From positions 1-64,000 of the forward strand of contig JALHRS010000008.1 of NCBI GenBank assembly GCA_022841325.1: DNA of 64,000 bases, given 5' to 3'. Under the pieces are notes generated by a model. The model had not been told where the DNA came from. It searched no databases and saw only the letters and a program-made list of their open reading frames with translations. Positions 44,345 through 52,754 of the stretch are shown one piece after another (the first letter of the stretch is position 1; every line of letters begins with the position of its first letter). A program made the translations under genes and the position numbers. The stretch comes from Lysobacterales bacterium. Its GTDB lineage: Bacteria; Pseudomonadota; Gammaproteobacteria; Xanthomonadales; SZUA-5.

Positions 44345-45742
44345 ATGCCCAGCGATCTGTCTCCCACCCGCCGGCTTGCGCTGATCGCAGGACCGGCTCT
44401 GGCGCTCGCGCTCGGACTGTTGTTGCTCTCGGTCGGCAAGACCCCGGCGATGGCCTTCGTGGCCGGCTTGACGGTCTGGGTGGCCAGCTGGTGGATCTTC
44501 GAGCCGATCCCGATTCCGCTGACCTCGCTGCTGCCGCTGGCCTTGCTGCCCATGGCCGGCGTGCTCACTCCGGCCGAGGTCGGGCAATCCTACGGTGATC
44601 CGCTGATCCTGCTGCTGATGGGTGGCTTCATGTTGAGCCAGGCGCTGGAAAAATCAGGCGTGCACCGGCGCCTGGCGCTGGGCATGCTGGGTCTGACCGG
44701 CGGTCGTGGCGGGCGCCCACTGGTGTTCGGATTCCTGATCGCGGCAGCCAGCCTGAGCATGTGGATCTCGAACACGGCAACCTGCCTGATGCTGCTGCCG
44801 ATTGCCCTGGCGGTGCTGCGCGACAGCGAGGATCAGCGACTGGTGCTGGCGGTGTTGCTGGCGATTGCCTACGGCGCCAGCGTCGGCGGTCTGGCGACTC
44901 CGATCGGCACGCCACCGAACCTGATCTTCATGAAGGTCTACGAGCAAAGCACCGGGCTGGATGTCAGTTTTACCGACTACATGCGCTGGGGTCTGCCGGT
45001 GGTGCTGTGCTTCATTCCGTTGATCGGTCTCTATCTGACTCGCGGCATGGCCCGTGGGCAGCGGCTGCAGTTGCCGCATTCCGGCGACTGGCGTCCGGCC
45101 GAGCGCCGGGTGCTGACGGTGTTTGCGTTGACGGCTCTGGCCTGGATCACGCGCTCGGAGCCTTTCGGTGGCTGGAGTGGCTGGCTCGATCTGCCGGGGG
45201 CCAACGATGCCTCGGTGGCGATGCTGGCCTGCGTGGTGCTGGCGCTGATTCCGGATGGCGACCGCGAGCGGCCCGGACGACTGCTGGACTGGGAACATGC
45301 ACAGCGCACGCCCTGGGGCATCCTGTTGTTGTTCGGCAGCGGCGTGGCGCTGGCGGCTGGCTTTGGCGCTTCTGGATTGAGCGGCTATCTGGGCGACCTG
45401 ATCGGCAGCGGCCTCGGTGCCTTGCCGGTGATCGCGGTCATCGTGCTGATTGCCTTCAGTGTGACTTTCCTGACCGAAGTCACCTCCAACACGGCCACCG
45501 CAACGCTGCTGATGCCGATCCTGGCGGCGGCAGCGATCGGCGCCGACATCGATCCCAAGCTGTTGATGGTGCCGGCGGCGATGAGCGCCAGCTGTGCCTT
45601 CATGCTGCCGGTAGCCACCGGTCCCAACGCCGTGGTCTTCGGTTCCGGTCGCATCAGCATTGCCGAGATGGCGCGTGAAGGACTGGCGGTCAATCTGATC
45701 GGCGTGGTCGTGATCTCAAGCCTGTGCTGGCTGATGCTGTGA
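44345..45742 (+). CDS. SLC13 (DASS) sodium-coupled anion transporter
   Basis: A 465-residue permease with about 12 helices. Both SNT motifs that bind sodium and anion are visible: MWISNTATCLMLLPIAL in the first half and EVTSNTATATLLMPIL in the second, along with the conserved ATPIGTPPNLIF. Members move dicarboxylates, citrate or sulfate. The start may be GTG 44339 or ATG 44345; neither has a strong ribosome site. A second, structurally different SLC13 gene follows. Confidence 0.9.
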   Translation: MPSDLSPTRRLALIAGPALALALGLLLLSVGKTPAMAFVAGLTVWVASWWIFEPIPIPLTSLLPLALLPMAGVLTPAEVGQSYGDPLILLLMGGFMLSQALEKSGVHRRLALGMLGLTGGRGGRPLVFGFLIAAASLSMWISNTATCLMLLPIALAVLRDSEDQRLVLAVLLAIAYGASVGGLATPIGTPPNLIFMKVYEQSTGLDVSFTDYMRWGLPVVLCFIPLIGLYLTRGMARGQRLQLPHSGDWRPAERRVLTVFALTALAWITRSEPFGGWSGWLDLPGANDASVAMLACVVLALIPDGDRERPGRLLDWEHAQRTPWGILLLFGSGVALAAGFGASGLSGYLGDLIGSGLGALPVIAVIVLIAFSVTFLTEVTSNTATATLLMPILAAAAIGADIDPKLLMVPAAMSASCAFMLPVATGPNAVVFGSGRISIAEMAREGLAVNLIGVVVISSLCWLML

Positions 45743-45800
45743 GCGATCCCGGCGTGCGCAATGGAGTCGCCAAAGCGACTGCCGCACGGTAGGCTGAGCG

Positions 45801-47705
45801 ATGGGCCGCGCCCCGAAGGCCGGTTGTCACTCCGCGTACTGCAGGAGAACGCAGATCAGCTTCCCGTCCTTGCCAGATGCACACGCCATCGCGGTCATGC
45901 TGTTGACCGTGTTTGCGCTGGTGCTGTTCGCGCAGGAGCGGTTCCGCATCGAAACCTCAAGCCTGTTCGTGTTCGTGTTGCTGGTGGTGGGCGTCCAGGT
46001 GTTCCCCTATGAGGGCGCACGCGGTGCGCTGGTCGTTCGTGATCTGTTCAACGGCTTTGGTCACGAGGCGCTGATCGCGGTCTGCGCCTTGATGATTCTG
46101 GGCAAGGGTCTGGAATCGACCGGCGCCCTGAAGCCGGTGGCACGGCTGCTGGCGCGCTTGTGGCGCTTGTCGCCCGCGTTCTCGCTCCTGTTCACGATGG
46201 TGACGGCCGCGATCCTGAGTGCCTTCGTCAACAACACGCCCATCGTGGTGATGCTGCTGCCTCTGCTCGTGGGTGTCACGCTGAGCGCCAATCAGGCGCC
46301 CTCCAAGGTGCTGATGCCCTTCGGTCTTGCCACGGTCATCGGTGGCGCCGTGACCACCATCGGCACCTCGACCAATCTGCTGGTGGTGTCGGGGGCGAAC
46401 GACCCGGGCGTGCGCCACTTCGGCATGTTCGATTTCGCGATGCCAATGGCGCTGGTCGGCATGGGCGGTGTGCTCTTCCTCTGGCTGGTTGGGCCGCGTC
46501 TGTTGCCCGTGCGGCAGGCGCCGATGGGCGATCAATCGGCATTGCTGTTCAATGCGATCCTGCATGTCAACGACAAGAGCAAGATCTCCGGCAAGACCCT
46601 GGCCCAGGCCCGCAAGATGACCGAGGGCGAGCTCAAGCTGGTCGATGTGCAGCGTGGTTCGGTCATGCTGGTCAGACTGCCGTCGCTGACCTTCCTCCCG
46701 GGCGATCGCCTGCACGTGATCGACACGCCGGCCCGGATCAAGGAGCTGGAGCGGGCCTTTGGCGCCTCGCTGCATCGGCTCGATGATCCGCCGGTTGCGG
46801 AACAGATTCCTGACGATATGACCGATGGCAGTGCCAGTGACCAGCAGCGTCTGGTCGAGGTGGTCGTGACCGAACAGTCCGCGCTGGCGAACTCCTCGCT
46901 GAAGCAAGCCCGATTCGCCGATGAATTCGGATTGTTCGTGCTGGCGGTTCATCGCGGCGGCGTGCGCCAGGACGTCTGGCGCAAGGATCTGGCCAAGTTC
47001 GAGCTCAAGGCCGGGGACGTCATGCTGGTGCAGGGTAACGCCGGCAATATCGCGCGCCTCAAGTCCTCATCCAGAGGCTTGCTGGTGCTCGATTCGATTG
47101 TCGACCTGCCCAATACCAGCAAGGCGCCGCTGGCGCTGGCCATCATGATTGCCGTCATCGCGCTGGCTGCCGGCAATGTGCTGCCGATCGCGGTGTCGGC
47201 GCTGATCGGAGTCGGCGCGATGCTGGCCTCGCGCTGCATGAACTGGACTGAAGCCATGCGCGGGCTCAGCGTACCGGTGGTGCTGATCGTCGTGACCAGT
47301 CTGGCGCTGGGCACGGCGCTGATCGCGACCGGCGGTACTGACTACCTGGCAAGGGCTTTCGTCGCCCTGACCGACGGCATGTCGCCGCACCTGATCCTGG
47401 CCGGACTGATGTTGCTGATGGCGCTGCTGACGAACATCCTGTCCAACAATGCCGCCGGCATCATCGGTACCCCGATCGCGGTCAGCATTGCCGCGCAGCT
47501 GGGGCTGGATCCGGTGCCCTTCGTCGTGGCCATCATCGCCGGCGTCAACCTGAGCTTTGCCACGCCGATGGCCTATCAGACCAATCTGCTGGTGATGAAT
47601 GCCGGCGGCTACCGCTTCCTGGACTTCGCCCGCGTCGGCGTGCCGTTGACGGTGTTGATGCTGGCTGGATACACGCTGATCATTCCGCGATTCTTTCCGT
47701 TGTGA
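45801..47705 (+). CDS. SLC13-type permease with two TrkA-C (RCK-C) domains
   Basis: A protein of up to 634 residues: a first membrane half (NNTPIVVMLLPLLV; TIGTSTNLLV), two central cytosolic RCK-C domains (about 240-330 and 350-430) that can bind ligands, and a second membrane half (LTNILSNNAAGIIGTPIAV). Such proteins carry sulfate, dicarboxylates or similar anions. The start is uncertain. The family N-terminus normally begins near PDAHAIAVML; ATG 45801 adds a Cys/Arg-rich extension, TTG 45870 and ATG 45897 are alternatives, and AGGAG (45843-45847) lies seven bases before an in-frame ATC at 45855. Confidence 0.88.
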   Translation: MGRAPKAGCHSAYCRRTQISFPSLPDAHAIAVMLLTVFALVLFAQERFRIETSSLFVFVLLVVGVQVFPYEGARGALVVRDLFNGFGHEALIAVCALMILGKGLESTGALKPVARLLARLWRLSPAFSLLFTMVTAAILSAFVNNTPIVVMLLPLLVGVTLSANQAPSKVLMPFGLATVIGGAVTTIGTSTNLLVVSGANDPGVRHFGMFDFAMPMALVGMGGVLFLWLVGPRLLPVRQAPMGDQSALLFNAILHVNDKSKISGKTLAQARKMTEGELKLVDVQRGSVMLVRLPSLTFLPGDRLHVIDTPARIKELERAFGASLHRLDDPPVAEQIPDDMTDGSASDQQRLVEVVVTEQSALANSSLKQARFADEFGLFVLAVHRGGVRQDVWRKDLAKFELKAGDVMLVQGNAGNIARLKSSSRGLLVLDSIVDLPNTSKAPLALAIMIAVIALAAGNVLPIAVSALIGVGAMLASRCMNWTEAMRGLSVPVVLIVVTSLALGTALIATGGTDYLARAFVALTDGMSPHLILAGLMLLMALLTNILSNNAAGIIGTPIAVSIAAQLGLDPVPFVVAIIAGVNLSFATPMAYQTNLLVMNAGGYRFLDFARVGVPLTVLMLAGYTLIIPRFFPL

Positions 47706-47786
47706 CCGGAGCGGCAAGCGCGTCTGCGACCGTGACCGCAGAGGTCGGCCATCCCATTGATTGCTGCAGGAGCCCACCATCCAGCC

Positions 47787-50372
47787 ATGAATGCCCGTGA
47801 ACTCGCTTCCCGCTGGTCCCGCCTTGACGCCGCCAGCCGGGAGCGTCAACTGGATGAACTGCGCAGCCGCGACCAGGGGCTGGCGCACGAAGTGGCAGCG
47901 CTGCTGGCGGCGGTGACCATGGAAACCGCCGCGCCGGAGGTCGGGTCGGATGCAGGTACGGCAACCGATCTCGAGCGCATCGGGCCCTATCGCATCCTCG
48001 AACGCATCGGCAGCGGCGGCATGGGCAGTGTCTATCTGGCACTGCAGGCCAATCCCGAACGCCGGGTCGCGCTGAAGACCATCCGCCAGGAGCTGGCCAG
48101 CCCACGCCTGCGCGAGCGCTTCGCTCACGAGGCCCGCTTCCTGGCGGCGCTGGAGCATCCGGGCATCGCCCGCGTCTACGAAAGTGGCAGTGCCATGACC
48201 GCCGACGGTGAGTTGCCGTATCTGGCGATGGAATACGTGGCCGGGCAGCCACTGCTGGAAGCCGCGCGCCGCGGCGCCTGGTCACTGGAAAAACGCCTCG
48301 CTGTGCTGATCGCCCTGGCCGAGGCGGTGCAGCATGCGCACGTGCGCGGCATCGTCCATCGCGATCTCAAGCCCGCCAACATCCTGGTCGATGAACACGG
48401 GCAACCGAAGATTCTGGATTTCGGCGTCGCCCGGGCCCTGGATGCCGAGTCCTCGGCGAGTGCACGGCTGACCTTTGTCGGCGAAGTCGTCGGTACGCTG
48501 TACTACATGAGTCCGGAGCAGCTGAGCGGCGATCCGACCCGGGTGGACGCGCGTTCGGATGTCTACGCGCTGGGTGTGGTTGCCTATGAGCTGCTGAGCG
48601 GCGAGTTGCCCTATGCCGAGACCGAGAACTCGCTGATCGAGGTGATCCGCAGCCGTGAATCGACGTCACCGCGGCCATTGGCGGAGCGCAAACCTGAATA
48701 CCGCGGCGAACTCGACATCATCGTCATGAAGGCACTGGCCAGCGATATCCAGGCGCGTTACCAGAGCGCCCAGGCGCTGGCCGATGATCTCACCCGTTTT
48801 CGGGAACACCGGCCGATCCTGGCGCGGGCGCCCAGTGCCTGGTATCTGCTGGCGAAGTTCGCGCGGCGCAACCGGATCGCGGTCAGTGCCGCGGCCGTGG
48901 TGCTGGTGGCGCTGCTCGCGGCCACCGTTTTCAGTCTGCGCGCCGCAGACCTGGCCACCCGGGCGCTGGCGGAGGCCACTGCACGCGGGGCCGAGCTCAG
49001 TGCCGTCAACGGTTTTGTCGAGCAGATGCTGGTCAGTGCCGACCCCGAAGCGGGTGGCAGCCAGGACCGTCCGCTCAGCGAAGTGCTCGATGGCGCCGAG
49101 CGCGCGCTCGATACCCAGCGAGAGCCGCGTACCGCCGGCCAGGTGGCGATGTTGCTGGCGCGCACCTGGAGTGGTCTGGGCGACAGCGAACGGGTCGATC
49201 GCCTGCTGGCCCGGGCCCAGCCCTGGGTGGAGCAGGGCTTCGGCGCGCAGAGTCGCGAACGCTTCCAGCTCGACATGATGCGCGCCGACGAACTGGGGAA
49301 GCGCGGCGATCTGGATGCGGCGCTGGCGGCCTTCGATGGCTTGCTGCGGGACATGCAGTTGGCCGGACTGGATCCGGGTCTGGAGGCCGATCGGGTGCGT
49401 CTGGCTCAGGCCCAGGTGATGCAGGCCAAGGGGGAAGCCAAAGCGGCCGTCGCCCTGATCAACGAGGTGTTGGCGCGCAGCGGCGCTGCGCTGGAGCGCG
49501 AGGCCCCGGAGGAACATGACGGGGCCCGTTACAACCTGGCCTTCGCGCAGCTTTTCCTGGGCGACTTTCCGGCCGCCGAGGCGCTGTTGCGCGAGGTGAT
49601 GGCGCGAGAGACCGAGCGTCTGGGCGCCGATCACCCGCAGACCCTGTACACGGTCAAGGCGCTGGGGCAGGCGCTGCATCGTCAGGGCCGGCTGGCCGAG
49701 GCCGAGCCGCTGTATCGCATGGTGTACGACAAGCGCAAGGCCGCCTACGGCGCGGAGCACCGAAGCACGCTGAATGCGGCCACGCAGCTGGCCGCTGGAC
49801 TGGTATCGCTGCAGCGAGCGGCCGAAGCAGAACCGATATTGCGCGAGGTCATCAGCGCCATGGAAGCCCGTGGCGAGCAGCGTGGCCCGCAGTTCGTGGC
49901 CAATCTGAACATCCTTGCCGGGGCACTGGCGCAGCTGGACCGGCTTGACGAGGCGCTGGATCTGACTGCCCGTGGCATTGCCATCGAGAAAGACATCGGG
50001 GCCCCCAATCAGGACACGCTGGCCGCCCGCAACCAGCACGCGACCCTGCTGCTGCGCATGGGCCAGATCAGCGCCGCCAGCGCCGAGTACGCCGAGTTGC
50101 TGCCGCTGGTGGAAAGCATCCTGGGCCGCGAGCACATCCATTACGCCAGCTTCAGCAGCCAGGCTGCGGCCTGCGATCTGGCCGAACAGCAGTACGAGCG
50201 CGCCCGCCAGCGCCTGGAGGCGGTGCTGCCGGCCCTCGAGGCGCGTTTCGGCCCCGAGCACCCGCGCACGCGTGAGGCCTGGGGCCGATTGGCGCAGGCC
50301 TACGCAGGTCTGGGTGATGGCGTTCGTGCAGCGGAATTCACGGCAAAGGCGCAGGCGGCTCCGGAGGGCTGA
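47787..50372 (+). CDS. Membrane Ser/Thr protein kinase with TPR domain
   Basis: An 861-residue Hanks-type kinase. Kinase domain at about 67-330 with an intact glycine loop (IGSGGMGSVYLA), Lys97, catalytic HRDLKPANIL (Asp193) and DFG (211-213). One membrane helix (about 355-375, IAVSAAAVVLVALLAAT) follows. The extracytoplasmic part is mostly tetratricopeptide repeats (for example GRLAEAEPLYRMVYDKRKAAYGAEH, split here by normal turns). In relatives this type is often preceded by an ECF sigma gene; here an SLC13 gene lies upstream. The start is ATG 47787. Confidence 0.92.
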   Translation: MNARELASRWSRLDAASRERQLDELRSRDQGLAHEVAALLAAVTMETAAPEVGSDAGTATDLERIGPYRILERIGSGGMGSVYLALQANPERRVALKTIRQELASPRLRERFAHEARFLAALEHPGIARVYESGSAMTADGELPYLAMEYVAGQPLLEAARRGAWSLEKRLAVLIALAEAVQHAHVRGIVHRDLKPANILVDEHGQPKILDFGVARALDAESSASARLTFVGEVVGTLYYMSPEQLSGDPTRVDARSDVYALGVVAYELLSGELPYAETENSLIEVIRSRESTSPRPLAERKPEYRGELDIIVMKALASDIQARYQSAQALADDLTRFREHRPILARAPSAWYLLAKFARRNRIAVSAAAVVLVALLAATVFSLRAADLATRALAEATARGAELSAVNGFVEQMLVSADPEAGGSQDRPLSEVLDGAERALDTQREPRTAGQVAMLLARTWSGLGDSERVDRLLARAQPWVEQGFGAQSRERFQLDMMRADELGKRGDLDAALAAFDGLLRDMQLAGLDPGLEADRVRLAQAQVMQAKGEAKAAVALINEVLARSGAALEREAPEEHDGARYNLAFAQLFLGDFPAAEALLREVMARETERLGADHPQTLYTVKALGQALHRQGRLAEAEPLYRMVYDKRKAAYGAEHRSTLNAATQLAAGLVSLQRAAEAEPILREVISAMEARGEQRGPQFVANLNILAGALAQLDRLDEALDLTARGIAIEKDIGAPNQDTLAARNQHATLLLRMGQISAASAEYAELLPLVESILGREHIHYASFSSQAAACDLAEQQYERARQRLEAVLPALEARFGPEHPRTREAWGRLAQAYAGLGDGVRAAEFTAKAQAAPEG

Positions 50373-50684
50373 GCTGAGGCGCGCGTCCGAAGCGCATCTG
50401 CCGTATTTGTGCTTTGTGAGTGATGTAGAGCCGATCCTCGCCTCGGCCCTGCGGGTCGCCTGAGTCGGCCCGACCATGAATCCTGGCAGGAACGGAGCAG
50501 CTCCTGGAGGGACGCGCGCCTGCGCGGCCGCTGTTGATCTGCAGACCAGGCAAAGCGGCGCCGCGGCGCGGCGCCCTCCACAGCGCGGCGCCCTCCACAG
50601 CAATGGCACCAAGCGCCCTGAGGCTGACGCCGGAACCAGGCGCTGTTGCCCTCAAACGCCCCGACAGCAAGCTCCGCCCGCGGC
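50373..50684. other. Non-coding GC-rich gap with a short tandem repeat
   Basis: No convincing gene lies between the convergent kinase and glycosyltransferase genes. Bases 50566-50599 are two exact tandem copies of the 17-mer GCGCGGCGCCCTCCACA, preceded by the GC-only run GCGGCGCCGCGGCGCG. This block could form stable hairpins that end the converging transcripts. Confidence 0.6.
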
Positions 50685-52691
50685 CTATTCGGCCCTGCGG
50701 CAAGCGTCCAGATGGATGTTTGCCTCGCTGTACCCCGGCCACAATGCCAGCGTGCGTTCGAATTCGGGAATCGCCAGCGCGCACTGACCGGTGTCCTTCA
50801 GGGCGATGCCCAGGTTGAAATGTGCCTGGTAGTCATCTGGCTCCCGCGCCAGATGTTCGCGGTAGATCGGGATCGCTGCCAGCGGATTCCGCTCATTCAG
50901 CTGTAACGCCAGCGCTTGCGTGAACAGTGCCAGGTCGGCGGGTCGTGCCGGACGGACATTCCTGCTGTTGTAGAGAAAGATGCCGTAGCCGATCTTCCGA
51001 TCCGGCTGGCGCCAGCGCATCCAGGTGTGGCAGCGGGCTTCTTCCAGGCTCATCGGCGACATCAGCCGGTTGACGTGCACGGCGACCAGTTCGCCGGTGT
51101 CCTCGCACGGCGGCGCACCAAAGCGGATTCCGGCGCGGGACAGCACCATGCCGCCCCAGCCATCGGGCAGATAGGCCAGCGAGGAATATTCCCGGGCCTG
51201 CAGCCAGCGGACCAGATCGGCGTCGCCCTGACCCCAGTCGTCGCCATTCGCGGAGATCCGCCAGCCGCGCTCGGGGCCGCCACCCAGAAAGTTGAAATAC
51301 ATCAGATAGTGCGGGTGGATGGCGAGGCAGCTGCCGGCATTGATGAGCAGCAGCGCGCCGACCAGGATTCGCGCCCGCAGCCGCATTCCATCCGCAAGCA
51401 GGTAGCCGGCCAGCAGAAACAGGAAGGGCAGGGCCGGCAGGATATGGCGTATGCCGATCTGCATCTTGCCCAGGGAAGCGACCAGGATGATCAGTAGCGG
51501 CGGCAGTGCCAGGAACAGGAGGTTCCAGCGATCCTCAGGCAGGCGGCTCAGGGCCCGGCTGATGCCCCAGATGATCAGGATCAGCGTCGGGATCGGCAGC
51601 TTGACCAGCATCAGCATCAAGAAATAGTTCGGCCAGCCGCCGTAGCCGGCCTCGCCCAGAAAATTGGTCCAGTGCCCCTGTTGGCCGACATAGCCGAGCA
51701 CATCCATCAGCCCCAGCACGTAGGTGTAGGGCAGGGGAATCGGTAGCCAGCCCGGCCAGACGGCGGCGAGTCGCTCGGCATTGGCCTGGAAACTGGGCGC
51801 CAGATCCTGGGCGCGCAGCAGATAGTCCGCCGGCAGCAGACCCACCCCGTCGAAGAAGTAGGCCAGATCAATGCCGATCACGGTCGCCAACCCTATCCAC
51901 AAGTACGAACTGGCGAGCAGACGCAGGCGCCGCCAGGCTCCCGGGCCGAGCAGCTGGGGCGTGGCGATGGCGGCGAGTCCGGTGATCAGGAACACTGGGC
52001 CCAGGAGCAAGGCACTGTGCTTGGCCGCAAAGGCTGCAGCGACGGCCAGGCACACCCAGAACAGACGCGCCGGACACGGTTCCCGCAGATAGCGCCACCA
52101 ACTGTAGATGGCAGCGAACATCAGCGTCGTGGCTGCCATATCGGTGGTGACCAGTGGCGCCAGCGCCAGCATCAGCGGACAGAAGGTGAACAACGCCAGC
52201 GGCAGCCAGGTGCGCTCGGCCCCATACAGGTGCGAGGCCCAGGAGTACAACAGCCAGCCCAGCAGCACCGACTGCAACAGCATCAGCAGCCGCGAGGGCC
52301 ACAGCAGACGATCTTCGATGGCGCCGAAGATGCCGATAGGCGCGCTGAACACGTCGGCGCGCGTCCAGGCCTCAGGGGCCTGCTGCGCCACCTCCGGGAT
52401 GTCCAGAAACCACGAGGGCAGCGCGGCATAGATCCTGGCCAGCGGCGGGTGGTCGGCATTCAGGCGCGGACTGCCGGTCTGCAGCTGGGCGAGGCCGGCC
52501 GTCAGATGGAAGGGCTCGTCCCAGCTGCTGGATGCTCCCCACACGCTGAGGGCAGCAGCGACCATGAACAGGGAAATCAGCAGTGCCGCCAGCATGGCTG
52601 GCCATCGCGCTGGCAGGCGCGGCAAACGTAGACTCGGCGCCAGGCCAGAATGGGTCGGCGCGGGCTGAGTGGACAATGGGTGAGTGCTCAT
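50685..52691 (-). CDS. GT39-type membrane glycosyltransferase with C-terminal TPR
   Basis: A 668-residue GT-C protein. About 11 helices follow a short cytosolic N-terminus. The first extracytoplasmic loop carries the Asp-Glu pair (SSWDEPFHLTAGL, Asp58-Glu59) typical of PMT/ArnT/GT39 enzymes, which transfer sugars from polyprenyl-phosphate donors. After the membrane part come a soluble domain and a TPR-like unit (EPDDYQAHFNLGIALKDTG) at the C-terminus. The acceptor is unknown. It is divergent from the GT2 gene, so the two may serve one glycosylation pathway. Confidence 0.85.
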   Translation of the reverse strand: MSTHPLSTQPAPTHSGLAPSLRLPRLPARWPAMLAALLISLFMVAAALSVWGASSSWDEPFHLTAGLAQLQTGSPRLNADHPPLARIYAALPSWFLDIPEVAQQAPEAWTRADVFSAPIGIFGAIEDRLLWPSRLLMLLQSVLLGWLLYSWASHLYGAERTWLPLALFTFCPLMLALAPLVTTDMAATTLMFAAIYSWWRYLREPCPARLFWVCLAVAAAFAAKHSALLLGPVFLITGLAAIATPQLLGPGAWRRLRLLASSYLWIGLATVIGIDLAYFFDGVGLLPADYLLRAQDLAPSFQANAERLAAVWPGWLPIPLPYTYVLGLMDVLGYVGQQGHWTNFLGEAGYGGWPNYFLMLMLVKLPIPTLILIIWGISRALSRLPEDRWNLLFLALPPLLIILVASLGKMQIGIRHILPALPFLFLLAGYLLADGMRLRARILVGALLLINAGSCLAIHPHYLMYFNFLGGGPERGWRISANGDDWGQGDADLVRWLQAREYSSLAYLPDGWGGMVLSRAGIRFGAPPCEDTGELVAVHVNRLMSPMSLEEARCHTWMRWRQPDRKIGYGIFLYNSRNVRPARPADLALFTQALALQLNERNPLAAIPIYREHLAREPDDYQAHFNLGIALKDTGQCALAIPEFERTLALWPGYSEANIHLDACRRAE

Positions 52692-52754
52692 CTGGTTGTC
52701 CTGGGCTGTCGCTGAGACTCGCAGAGGAGGATCGTCATCAGCATCTGTCTTTGC

